Positions 39,238 to 46,526 are shown, numbered from the stretch's first letter. The stretch is 64,000 nucleotides of DNA from an uncultured Ruminococcus sp. (GCA_902786345.1 CADACB010000007.1:86195-150194), one strand, 5' to 3'. Program-made: numbers and translations. Notes: generated from the letters alone by a model not told the origin.

Positions 39238-40101
39238 TTAATCACTCTTTTCAATGCTTTTGTCTTGTAGATAAATTAAATCTTCTATGTATTTTCTTCC
39301 GTCCTCTTTGAATATAGGGATTTCACCGTCATTTATCCAATATTTTTTATCAGCTTTAGTATCATATTGACGAACACAGCAGCTTCCACGCTTGTATTTT
39401 GTCGGCGTGTTATTCCAATTAACACCATATTCTGTCATTAACATCTCTTGTATTTCATTGCAACTTTTATTTAATAATTGTTTGTGTGAAAAATATGCTC
39501 TACCGACCATTTGAATTGAGTTTCTTGTTGCATCTTGCTGTCGCCAATAGAAATAATTGCAAACTTCGTCTTTTGGCATATTGAATAAACGAGCATCAAA
39601 GCAAGCCATATGTAATTCGTGACGTATAAGCATTAATCTATTATATTCGTCTATTTTATCAGGCAATACTTCATCACCATATGGATTATGTTCAGCATCA
39701 TAATAACAGTTATATATTGCATTACTAACATTCATATCCCAGAAATAATTAAATGCTGCTGTTGCCATACTTGCCGAAACACTTGAACACTTTTGAATAT
39801 TATAATTAAACCAAGCATCAGTATCTATTTTTCGATAATCAATCAATAACAGATTTATCTCGTCTGATTGTGTATAACCTAAAACACAACCTTGTATATG
39901 TTCGCATAAATACCGCATAGTATCTTGCATTGTTTTTGAAAGAATATCATCAAATGGTTTCTTTAATCCTTTTGTAAAAGTATGAAATGCCTTTCCATCT
40001 ATTCTAATTATAACTGGTGTTTTCTTTAAGAGATAATTTCTTGAAGTGTATTCATACTTTTTCATTCTTTTATCAAACTCGCTATATTTCAAATAACACA
40101 C
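39238..40101 (-). CDS. Thg1-like tRNA 3'-5' polymerase (tRNA-His guanylyltransferase family)
   Basis: The 287-residue protein has PVIIRIDGKAFHTFTKGLKK (metal Asp and catalytic core), GYTQSDEINLLL and a later RHELHMACFDARLFN plus WRQQDATRNSI. These are the Thg1/TLP motifs. TLPs add nucleotides to the 5' end of damaged tRNAs in a template-dependent way. Lying beside a tRNA array and in a genome with RNA ligase, kinase and RlaP, it probably belongs to the same RNA-repair set. Confidence 0.9.
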   Translation of the reverse strand: MCYLKYSEFDKRMKKYEYTSRNYLLKKTPVIIRIDGKAFHTFTKGLKKPFDDILSKTMQDTMRYLCEHIQGCVLGYTQSDEINLLLIDYRKIDTDAWFNYNIQKCSSVSASMATAAFNYFWDMNVSNAIYNCYYDAEHNPYGDEVLPDKIDEYNRLMLIRHELHMACFDARLFNMPKDEVCNYFYWRQQDATRNSIQMVGRAYFSHKQLLNKSCNEIQEMLMTEYGVNWNNTPTKYKRGSCCVRQYDTKADKKYWINDGEIPIFKEDGRKYIEDLIYLQDKSIEKSD

Positions 40102-40135
40102 CTCACTTATTTATTTTCAATATGTGATTTTATTA

Positions 40136-40678
40136 TTAACGAATCCACTCATTTGTCGGCACACCAAGTTTGCGTTCTACATCTGTACAAAATGCAACAC
40201 CGTCATTAGGAAATTTCATATCAGCAAATATTTCTTCTGCTATATCCTCGTACAATGTACTTACTACACCGTGAGGGTCATTTAGATTGTCATTAAAGAA
40301 CTGTACAACACAATTCTTAAATACAACATAAGTAAAAGGTACATACCAAACTGTTTCTGGAACAACAACATAGGCAAAAGCCGTATTACCCGAAAATGCA
40401 GTTTCAAACAAATCCTTTGCGGTTGCAAATGCAAGGTTGCTTATCTTTGGACATTCTACTGTAATAGCCATTGTTACATTACCAAATACCTTTTCTTCTG
40501 GCAAAAGTTTAACAAGTGCAGCAGCTTTATCAGGATTATTAGTTGAAATAGTAACTGACGGATTAGCCGCACTCCAATTAACATTAAAAGCAATCTGCGA
40601 ATCACCATCAAATAAAGCCTGCAACTTATTAACATAAGTAACCCAAGGTGGTGAAATTCTCAATCTTACATTATTCAT
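40136..40678 (-). CDS. Conserved phage protein of unknown function
   Basis: The 180-residue protein starts MNNVRLRISPPWVTYVNKLQ and has VTISTNNPDKAAALVKLLPE. I recognise this N-terminus as a widespread family in Clostridia phages without a known role. It is acidic and beta-rich. The tRNA array begins about 60 bases downstream of its start on the other side. Confidence 0.6.
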   Translation of the reverse strand: MNNVRLRISPPWVTYVNKLQALFDGDSQIAFNVNWSAANPSVTISTNNPDKAAALVKLLPEEKVFGNVTMAITVECPKISNLAFATAKDLFETAFSGNTAFAYVVVPETVWYVPFTYVVFKNCVVQFFNDNLNDPHGVVSTLYEDIAEEIFADMKFPNDGVAFCTDVERKLGVPTNEWIR

Positions 40679-40736
40679 AGCATTTTCTCCTTTAATATAT
40701 TATTTTCTAACAGCAAATATATAGCTGCTGCTAATA

Positions 40737-40813
40737 TGGTCTGGGTAACAGGATTTGAACCTGCGACTTCTTGAACCCAAATCAAGCACTCTACCAAACT
40801 GAGCTACACCCAG
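40737..40813 (-). tRNA. tRNA-Pro (UGG)
   Basis: The minus strand folds as CTGGGTG...TACCCAG with anticodon arm CTTGA-TTTGGGT-TCAAG (UGG). The T arm is CAGGTTCAAATCCTG. Discriminator A and CCA are encoded. Confidence 0.9.
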
Positions 40814-40889
40814 ATATTCCCTGAAACCAACAGGGATTTTCATTTAAGGTCTTATGACATTATTAGTCGCCTTAAAGGTTGTTAATAGT

Positions 40890-40960
40890 TGCGAGAGGAT
40901 GGAATCGAACCACCGACCTCCAGATAATGAGTCTGGCAAGCTACCACTGCTCTACTCCGC
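40890..40960 (-). tRNA. tRNA-Met (CAU)
   Basis: The anticodon arm is CCAGA-CTCATTA-TCTGG (CAU). The T arm is GGTGGTTCGATTCCATC. The acceptor stem has wobble and mismatch positions, and CCA is not encoded. It could be an initiator-type tRNA. Confidence 0.75.
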
Positions 40961-41104
40961 ATTATAGGCTGGTTTTTTCGTTGCTCTCCAACTATCTTGT
41001 TCCTCAACAAGCAACATCGGGCAAGTTTTCTGTTCTTGCAAACTCTCTGTCCCATTCGTACAGCATTGATTTAGAGTTGTTTTTCGTGTGCCAGCCCACA
41101 CTTA

Positions 41105-41133
41105 TTAAGAAAAGCTGCCGTCTTTTCAGACGG
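41105..41133 (-). terminator. Hairpin after tRNA-Leu(CAA), terminator-like
   Basis: The minus strand reads CCGTC-TGAAAA-GACGG followed by CAGCTTTTCTT. A five-base stem with a short T-rich tail; it may also mark a processing site between tRNAs. Confidence 0.45.
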
Positions 41134-41220
41134 TGGTACTGCTGATGGGACTCGAACCCATACACCCTTTCGGATAACAGATTTTGAGTCTGTCTCGTCT
41201 GCCAATTCCGACACAGCAGC
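41134..41220 (-). tRNA. tRNA-Leu (CAA)
   Basis: Acceptor GCTGCTG pairs with CAGCAGT, discriminator A and CCA are encoded. The anticodon arm is ACAGA-CTCAAAA-TCTGT (CAA), and a long class II variable arm (CCGAAAGGG) is present. Confidence 0.88.
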
Positions 41221-41231
41221 ATATATTGAGT

Positions 41232-41720
41232 TTCTGCGTTTCCACATTGATTATCAACAATCTCAATTACACAATGCCTAAACACTTGAAAGTTGGTTTG
41301 CATTGCCACACCACTTCCACGCCTCATATTGACTACTGATAATCAATGCTTATTCACAGTATTATCCTACTTGTTTATTAGCAGCACTATCAATACACAA
41401 CTATTGACTAAACACATTAGATAATAAAACGATTGCTGAAAATTCCTCCTATTTGTGTTTCCCCGATTTATCGTATCGGTAGAGGAAGTAACTCTACAAA
41501 GATACCTGATAGGTGTCAGTACCGTAATGGTATATATCATTTCAACACATTACAGAGTGCATTACTCTCTTATCTTTATAGTTGCCGATAGATGCCATCA
41601 GCCATAGGAGCAGCATCCACGCACTCAGCTAACGAAGTCTTTGCTCAAAATCCTAAGATTTTGTCTTTCTATACTTTAATTATTTGCTCCGCCTATATTC
41701 GTAACATCGGCAATAATTTA
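41232..41720 (-). ncRNA. Candidate large ornate structured RNA between tRNAs
   Basis: About 490 bases without a gene are filled with helices: a perfect 12-base pair 41245-41256/41337-41348, nested CAATGC/GCATTG, a 7-base pair CTCCTAT/ATAGGAG (41446-41452/41604-41610), an 8-base pair TTGCCGAT/ATCGGCAA (41582-41589/41706-41713). A row of at least five small hairpins lies between 41463 and 41568. The last two long pairs cross, so a pseudoknot or alternative folds are implied. Size, phage setting and tRNA neighbours recall the ROOL and GOLLD classes, but I cannot confirm identity. Confidence 0.6.
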
Positions 41721-41722
41721 GT

Positions 41723-41795
41723 GGGCATTATAGGACTTGAACCTATGACCTGTTGATTATGAGTCAACTGCTCTCACCTACTGAGCTAAATGCCC
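41723..41795 (-). tRNA. tRNA with CAU anticodon (Met or Ile2)
   Basis: Acceptor GGGCATT/AATGCCC, D arm GCTCAGTAGGTGAGAGC, anticodon arm GTTGA-CTCATAA-TCAAC, T arm ATAGGTTCAAGTCCTAT. CCA is not encoded (ACTA follows). Confidence 0.88.
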
Positions 41796-42054
41796 TCGAT
41801 TGACACTTGAAACCCCTTTGACTTCTGTGCCAACAAAAAAGTTTTAGGCAAACAACCAACCGCAACTGATTTCTCAGGGTCGTCAGAACTTTTTTGGTTA
41901 AAGTTTTTAATAGCTACTCCCTTTGCAGTCTTTATGGAAGTTAATTTAATCGGAGTTTCACCGAACTATCTAAGAGGCTGTTGCCGTCTTTCCAGCTGCC
42001 ACCAATTCCTATACTTTTCGCAAGCTATATGTAATTGAGAACCAGTGAGCTTTC
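41796..42054. other. Non-coding gap between tRNAs with a long A/T helix
   Basis: CCAACAAAAAAGTT and AACTTTTTTGG (about 41830 and 41887) can pair. GGCTGTTGCCGTCTTTCCAG near 41986 again carries the GTCTTTC loop found elsewhere in this region. No ORF or clear tRNA is present. It may continue the structured RNA on the other side of the tRNA. Confidence 0.35.
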
Positions 42055-42128
42055 TGGTACAGAGAATAGGAATCGAACCTATTATTTGCGTATCTTCTTT
42101 CGCTGTTTCTCCATTAAACTATCTCTGC
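42055..42128 (-). tRNA. tRNA-like gene with abnormal anticodon loop
   Basis: Acceptor GCAGAGA/TCTCTGT, discriminator A and CCA are encoded. D arm GTTT...AAAC and T arm ATAGGTTCGATTCCTAT are good. The anticodon arm is GCG-AAAGAAGATA-CGC: only three clear base pairs, a long purine loop and no U33. The identity cannot be assigned. Confidence 0.65.
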
Positions 42129-42130
42129 AT

Positions 42131-42526
42131 TTATTCCAACTGCTTCAGTTGCTCAATTACCCCACAGACTTCATCATATATTTCTGCGGTAGTCCATTGT
42201 TTTCTTCCAAGAAACGAACTATAAGTACGATTCAAAGAATAGCCTGAAAAATCGCAAGCGTGATGATAGTCCCAGCCTATCCAATGACCTTTGATATTAT
42301 TTCTTTCACTTCCGCTAAATGTAACTCCCCCGTGCGGATATATGGTATCCTCGTTTTCTAACTTATGATAATCTTTGTATCTTGAATGATTTTCTGGAAT
42401 TGCTACATAAGCACAAGGATGTGTGCCATAACTTACAATCAGGTATTCATACCCATCAATATTTCCTCTTGCTAAAATATCTCCGTCAGTACGTTCGCTT
42501 GAATAAACCATTTCTTTGAAATTCAT
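42131..42526 (-). CDS. Conserved phage protein of unknown function
   Basis: ATG at 42526 follows AAGGAGAAATGATT; the frame extends upstream into tRNA-Leu(UAA). The 131-residue protein has YEYLIVSYGTHPCAYVAIPE and GGVTFSGSE...GHWIGWDYHHACDF, a pattern I recognise from many phage proteins with no known role. It sits inside the tRNA array. Confidence 0.65.
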   Translation of the reverse strand: MNFKEMVYSSERTDGDILARGNIDGYEYLIVSYGTHPCAYVAIPENHSRYKDYHKLENEDTIYPHGGVTFSGSERNNIKGHWIGWDYHHACDFSGYSLNRTYSSFLGRKQWTTAEIYDEVCGVIEQLKQLE

Positions 42527-42582
42527 AATCATTTCTCCTTGGTAATTTCTTCGTGTGTCCGAATGGAAAACTATCTTGTATT

Positions 42583-42669
42583 TGGTAGGGGTAGTGGGAC
42601 TCGAACCCACACGGTATTTCTACCACGGGATTTTAAGTCCCTTGCGTCTGCCTATTTCGCCATACCCCC
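42583..42669 (-). tRNA. tRNA-Leu (UAA)
   Basis: Acceptor GGGGGTA pairs with TACCCCT, discriminator A and CCA are encoded. The anticodon arm is GGGA-CTTAAAA-TCCC (UAA), and a class II variable arm TGGTAGAAATACCG is present. Confidence 0.92.
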
Positions 42670-42674
42670 ATGTT

Positions 42675-42712
42675 GTCCGATGCTATTTAACAACTTTCAA
42701 AGTTATAGCAAT
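42675..42712 (-). promoter_or_regulatory. Leader hairpin between the class II element and tRNA-Leu(UAA)
   Basis: CCGATTGCTAT and ATAGCATCGG pair around the inner AACTT-TGA-AAGTT. It lies between the class II element at 42721 and the tRNA. Confidence 0.45.
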
Positions 42713-42720
42713 CGGATTTA

Positions 42721-42750
42721 TCGTTATCGTGTTGTTCTTACTGACTTTTC
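42721..42750 (-). promoter_or_regulatory. Conserved upstream element (class II)
   Basis: The minus strand reads AAAAGTCAGTAAG followed by AACAACACGATAACG. It overlaps the 3' end of a small gene and precedes tRNA-Leu(UAA). Confidence 0.55.
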
Positions 42751-42899
42751 ATATCTTTTAAACTTTCGTCTTTGCTTTCGTATTCATCCAACCGCTGCAA
42801 AGCATTGTATATCTCAAACAATAAACTCCTACATGTTGGATTGCTGTCGTTACTTTTCTTTCGTGTTTCAATAATTTGCATTAACTGTTTTGTATCCAT
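42738..42899 (-). CDS. Small helical protein (53 residues)
   Basis: It reads MDTKQLMQIIETRKKSNDSN, then LLFEIYNALQRLDEYESKDE. AAGGCGG lies upstream of the ATG. It lies directly downstream of the permuted tRNA. Unknown function. Confidence 0.5.
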   Translation of the reverse strand: MDTKQLMQIIETRKKSNDSNPTCRSLLFEIYNALQRLDEYESKDESLKDMKSQ

Positions 42900-42934
42900 T
42901 AGTAACCGCCTTTATAATTAATTGTGGAAATTAT

Positions 42935-43030
42935 TACATCTGTTTATCTGCTGCTCTCCCATTGAGCTACACTCCGTTATTATCGGAGTGGTAGGAATCG
43001 AACCTACAACCGACAGTCCCCAAATTTACA
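42935..43030 (-). tRNA. Circularly permuted or split tRNA (3' half precedes 5' half)
   Basis: On the minus strand a 3' half comes first: GGGGACTGTCGG, T arm GTAGGTTCGATTCCTAC, acceptor CACTCCG. After the seven-base linker ATAATAA comes the 5' half: acceptor CGGAGTG, then D arm GCTC-AATGGGA-GAGC and AGCAGATAAACAG. CACTCCG and CGGAGTG pair perfectly. The anticodon arm would have to be closed across the outer ends (GCAG with CTGT). Two decayed tandem tRNA copies are the simple alternative. Confidence 0.6.
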
Positions 43031-43350
43031 AGAAGTAAGATGTGATATAGCCACGCTGTAAATTGTCATTCGTTCGGAAATGCTGATTTCTAAATCCACA
43101 ATTTTCTAAAATCTTCTGTTATTTAAGAAGTAAGAAATCAAATAGCCGAACATTTAGAAAGTTAAAATGCGGAAATTTAATATTCAATTCAAAATAATCC
43201 CAAATCTTTATTTTACAAATAGAAGTATGAATATTATTAGCCGCAAAGATAAGTATATAGCGGAAAGCGGATTATCATTATTACATTATGTAGTGCTGGA
43301 TGACACTCCAGCGATAGTTTATTTTTTAGAAGTATGATAACCCATAGCCG
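43031..43350. repeat. Four copies of AGAAGTAWG-N7-WTAGCCG element, cluster 1
   Basis: Plus-strand copies start at 43031, 43126, 43221 and 43328. The two conserved blocks are always seven bases apart. The first copy is bounded by AATTTACA/TGTAAATT, the fourth by TTTAG/CTAAA, so they can form stems. A separate hairpin GCTGGA-TGACAC-TCCAGC lies at about 43286-43303. The stretch has no ORF and lies just downstream of the 742-residue gene. Confidence 0.65.
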
Positions 43351-43359
43351 CTAAATGAT

Positions 43360-45588
43360 TTATATTAACTGACCCATAAAATAGTCAGTATCAAACGCTG
43401 TGATAATCGGAACTTCCGTCTTTTCTTTAAGCACTCTACGCTCATTACCTGTTTCCTCGTCAATTTCCGTTACTACTTCATACGGAACTGTTTTATCATT
43501 GCTGAAAATAATATCAGCTTCGTTTCTATCATTGACGATTTCACCTCTTGCAAGAGCATTAAAATATACAAGGTCATAAAGATTGGGTTTCTGCATATTT
43601 GCAAGACCGTAACAAGTAGCAGTCACACCACGCAGATTACTCTCAAGGTTATTACCACCGTATCTTGTTGCCGCAATTTGGAGGTTCATATCACACCAAA
43701 TAAACTTACGTTCCTTGCAATCAAAGATGACAGGAATTGAAACATCACTATCTGATGTTAAATCAAGTTTCATCTCAACAGCACTCGGCTCAAAGATTTC
43801 ACCACTATTTACATCTTCCCTTTCCATCCATCCGAACCTTGCGTGTGGAATATTGGAAAAATGCTGTTGGGTATAGCTATAAACTTGGAATACTACATAT
43901 CTTCCGGCATTTTCGTTTACTTCATCAATGTCGAAGTCGATAAATTCCGCAACACCTTTACCATTTGCATCTCCGCCATTAGTTATATCACCTGAATGAC
44001 AAGCGTTAAACCTTTGTGAGCGTAACTGAGTGTATGAGATATGAGTAATTAAATTCCAATTTTCGTCATAGATTGCACCTGACAAGTCAAGGTCAACTCT
44101 GCCATAACAAGTGTTATCAATATTAGTCCACCAAATGAAACCTCTAACTGCTTTTGCACTTTCCTTAATAGGAACTCGGCTACCTCTTACAATAGATTTA
44201 ATAGCCTTACTTGCAGACCTTTGGCTAAAAGGCACAAAGTAGTTTGAAAATTCCTTGTCAATATAAACCTTGCCAAGTTTCTCTCTACTTTTGTATTGCT
44301 TATCCAAAGCATCTTCACATATACTTGTGATATTCTCGCAAACAACGCTGCTAATCCGAGGAACTTCCTTATTAAGCACAACTGCCTTTGCAAGATTTCC
44401 TTTTGGGAAAATAACCCTTACATTATCCTGTGACACTCTGTTAATAAAGTGTTGTCTTGCTTGTAAAAGTACAGGCGTTGTGACTTTATCAGCGACTTCA
44501 GAAAATCTATGAACTACATACAATGGTTTATCACTATCACGTAACAGTTTATCCAGTTTCCTTGCAAACTCGCCGGGTCTTACTCTCAGCAAATCTGCCG
44601 CTTCAATAGTTTCACCATTTTCGATAAGTTTCTGTACCTTGCCAGCAAAGAATAATGGCTTCTTTTCATTACGCAAAGTATTAAACGCTTTATTAACATT
44701 CTGATACCGCTTTTCTCTGAACTCAAACGGATGGAATATTTCGGCAGCTCTTACCCATTCATATTGGTATCTAAATAAATCCTCCGTAATGTTGCCGCAA
44801 TTTGAAAGTAAATCCATAACTATTCTACGCTGATACCTTTTCAGGCTCTTGTATTTCGTATTCTGCGCAAGACTAATATCGCCATCTGAAAAAGCCGTTA
44901 TCAATCTCAACACATCTGTTGCGGTTTTGAAGTATCTTTCAATTTGTGCTGAATTTTTGATTGGTGCGTTCTCAAGGATAAGTTTACTAATATAAGCAAC
45001 ATTCTCTTTAAGGAAAATCTCACTTGGGAGATATTTTCTGTAATCTTTGAACTGTTTTACGATTGTTGCTATATCTTCCTTGTCCTGCTGTGAGATTGAT
45101 GTCTTTGAAGCTGCTAAATCATTAAGCAAACTCCCAATAATTGAGGGTTTGGAAATTGATAAAACAGTCATTTTATTGTTGTCAATCAGCGGCAAACGTT
45201 CATCTTTGGAGTATTCCGGCATAATCTCACCAAAAGTCCAATAATGAATTATTGCATTGATAAACAGCTCTGCGCTGCTTGCTTCCATTACCTGTCTTGG
45301 AAAATTCGGGTACATTGGTGTATATTCTACATCCGCACCTCTCAATTCCTTTAGAGCAGGAATAAGAAACTTGTAAAACTCCTGAATTTCTGCGTATGTA
45401 AAATATGTTAAAGTTTCAAACAGCTCTTTGGAAAAGGTAAATCCTAAAGATTGAACATTTTTGAGTGCTGCCACTATCAATGCTTTTTCATTTGGTTTCT
45501 GTTTGTAATTAGGATTCTGACTTTCGATAATCAGAGAGTCTTTTCTTCGTAATGCGATTTTACATACATCTTTCGATACACAAAACAT
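43360..45588 (-). CDS. Large helical protein with a TerD-like C-terminal region (MXAN_6230/SCO0854-like)
   Basis: ATG at 45588 follows AAGGAGAAATGAA; the frame extends upstream without a site. The 742-residue protein has a long helical N-terminal half, then LLRVRPGEFARKLDKLLRDS and TPVLLQARQHFINRVSQDN followed by RVIFPKGN. These match the MXAN_6230/SCO0854 family as I remember it. The C-terminal part (FIWWTNIDNTCYGRVDLDLS, SVEMKLDLTSDSDVSIPV-like) resembles TerD. It is flanked on both sides by the AGAAGTAWG-N7-ATAGCCG elements and sits in a tRNA array. An RNA-binding role is possible but unproven. Confidence 0.6.
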   Translation of the reverse strand: MFCVSKDVCKIALRRKDSLIIESQNPNYKQKPNEKALIVAALKNVQSLGFTFSKELFETLTYFTYAEIQEFYKFLIPALKELRGADVEYTPMYPNFPRQVMEASSAELFINAIIHYWTFGEIMPEYSKDERLPLIDNNKMTVLSISKPSIIGSLLNDLAASKTSISQQDKEDIATIVKQFKDYRKYLPSEIFLKENVAYISKLILENAPIKNSAQIERYFKTATDVLRLITAFSDGDISLAQNTKYKSLKRYQRRIVMDLLSNCGNITEDLFRYQYEWVRAAEIFHPFEFREKRYQNVNKAFNTLRNEKKPLFFAGKVQKLIENGETIEAADLLRVRPGEFARKLDKLLRDSDKPLYVVHRFSEVADKVTTPVLLQARQHFINRVSQDNVRVIFPKGNLAKAVVLNKEVPRISSVVCENITSICEDALDKQYKSREKLGKVYIDKEFSNYFVPFSQRSASKAIKSIVRGSRVPIKESAKAVRGFIWWTNIDNTCYGRVDLDLSGAIYDENWNLITHISYTQLRSQRFNACHSGDITNGGDANGKGVAEFIDFDIDEVNENAGRYVVFQVYSYTQQHFSNIPHARFGWMEREDVNSGEIFEPSAVEMKLDLTSDSDVSIPVIFDCKERKFIWCDMNLQIAATRYGGNNLESNLRGVTATCYGLANMQKPNLYDLVYFNALARGEIVNDRNEADIIFSNDKTVPYEVVTEIDEETGNERRVLKEKTEVPIITAFDTDYFMGQLI
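45129..45151 (+). repeat. Palindromic 23-base repeat, copy 3
   Basis: It is identical to 15861-15883 (reverse strand) and lies inside the 742-residue gene, where it encodes KPSIIGSL. Confidence 0.6.
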
Positions 45589-45656
45589 TTCATTTCTCCT
45601 TTTTAAAATTTTTTCGGAAATTGTAAAAACTATGATTTCAAAATTTAAAAACATTT

Positions 45657-45761
45657 AGAAGTAAGTTTTTACATAGCCGTAAAGTGAGGTGTTTTGTTAC
45701 GGTAATCTGATAATCTAAATGAAATTTGTAGTTTCTTTAGAAGTAAGATTATCAATAGCCG
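45657..45761. repeat. Two copies of AGAAGTAWG-N7-ATAGCCG element, cluster 2
   Basis: Copies at 45657-45679 and 45739-45761, each followed by TAAAGTG and preceded by TTTA-type sequence, so TTTA/TAAA stems are possible. They lie between the 742-residue gene and tRNA-Lys. Confidence 0.65.
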
Positions 45762-45767
45762 TAAAGT

Positions 45768-45839
45768 GTGCCATCGGAGACTCGAACTCCGGCTCTTCCG
45801 ATTAAAAGTCGGATGCTTTACCAACTAAGCTAATGGCAC
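45768..45839 (-). tRNA. tRNA-Lys (UUU)
   Basis: Acceptor GTGCCAT/ATGGCAC, anticodon arm CCGA-CTTTTAA-TCGG (UUU), T arm CGGAGTTCGAGTCTCCG. CCA is not encoded. Confidence 0.92.
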
Positions 45840-45912
45840 TCGGTCAACAGTTTATAAGCAATCTGCAACAATATTATTATTGAAAACTGATTTGCCTTAT
45901 AAACTGTATAGT

Positions 45913-45982
45913 AGCGAGTAGGGGAATTGAACCCCTGACTTCAGCGTGAAAAGCTGATGACTTAACCACTTGTCGAACTCGC
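45913..45982 (-). tRNA. tRNA-Glu (UUC)
   Basis: Acceptor GCGAGT/ACTCGC, anticodon arm TCAGC-TTTTCAC-GCTGA (UUC), T arm AGGGGTTCAATTCCCCT. CCA is not encoded. Confidence 0.88.
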
Positions 45983-45989
45983 CATTTTT

Positions 45990-46130
45990 ATCGAGCCACA
46001 AGTCTTTCACTTGTGGGAGTAGTGGGTGGATTCGTCTGCGCATCACTTACCACCAGTCTATTCATGCCGACTTAGCTTTCAATTACTTTACACTACTTTT
46101 TCTTGATTGATATTTTTAAGAGATTTTCTT
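45990..46130. other. Non-coding gap with hairpins
   Basis: CCACAAGT-CTTTC-ACTTGTGG is a perfect hairpin at about 45994-46014. GGTGG...CCACC can pair further on. No gene is seen. The CTTTC loop is shared with other hairpins in this region. Confidence 0.45.
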
Positions 46131-46132
46131 TT

Positions 46133-46214
46133 TGGTCGGAACTGATAGGATTTGAACCTATCCCCACCACTCCATACCACGGAGAGTATGCTTTACCACT
46201 ACACCAAGTTTCCT
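46133..46214 (-). tRNA. tRNA with irregular anticodon loop (Gly UCC or Arg CCG possible)
   Basis: T arm GATAGGTTCAAATCCTATC is good, and a CCA-like end may be encoded. The anticodon stem is CATAC/GTATG with an eight-base loop TCTCCGTG and no U33 in the usual place. The 5' acceptor strand GGAAACT has one extra A relative to AGTTCC. Confidence 0.6.
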
Positions 46215-46313
46215 AATCTCTGCTGCATTACTTCTGAGCTGTACAGTTTCATCGTGAAGTAATTTGTACATTGCAACATATCTCACAAGGCTTTTTACTC
46301 ACTACTCGATAAT

Positions 46314-46434
46314 TGCAGATAACAGGATTTGAACCTGTAAATGAACAATGAAGTATCTCTGTCCTTATCGGATTGAAAGTTGATACTAACTATATCCTCG
46401 CCGAATAAGTGTTTGCCTATTCCACCATATCTGC
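46314..46434 (-). tRNA. Class II tRNA (Leu-like) with about 29 extra bases in the anticodon loop
   Basis: Acceptor GCAGATA/TATCTGC is perfect, D arm GGTGGAATAGGCAAACAC is Leu-like, the variable arm is GGACA...TGTTC and the T arm is ACAGGTTCAAATCCTGT. The anticodon stem TTAT/ATAA is extended by TCGG/CCG. It encloses an insertion with its own small hairpin (GATA-TAGTTAG-TATC). The anticodon cannot be read without knowing whether the insertion is removed. Confidence 0.65.
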
Positions 46435-46439
46435 ATATC

Positions 46440-46526
46440 ACTCGTCTTTCCGAGCTGTCAAACTGTCTTTCCGGTTTGTCAGCCGTCTTTCCGAGCTGTC
46501 AAATCGTCTTTCCGATTAGTCGTCAT
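46440..46526. repeat. Four tandem ~20-base hairpin units with GTCTTTCC loops
   Basis: Units of the form xxxx-GTCTTTCC-xxxx-GTCA repeat four times. Stem sequences change in a paired way: CTCG/CGAG, AAC/GTT, GC/GC and AATCG/CGATT. On the minus strand the loops read GGAAAGAC. It lies between two tRNAs. Confidence 0.6.

Noticed and set aside
40879-41327. ORFs on both strands across the tRNA genes (also 42035-42247, 42539-42874 and 46380-46670)
   Set aside because: They are chance frames over tRNA and structured RNA sequence.
41232-41720. Firm naming of the structured RNA as ROOL or GOLLD
   Set aside because: I cannot recall or test the consensus here. Only the helices and setting are supported.
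42131-42610. Long version of the 131-residue ORF starting at 42610
   Set aside because: The extension reads through tRNA-Leu(UAA) and lacks a ribosome site.
43360-45588. Calling the 742-residue protein a Ro60/TROVE protein
   Set aside because: No vWA/MIDAS motif or clear TROVE pattern is visible. Only the flanking RNA-like repeats suggest an RNP.
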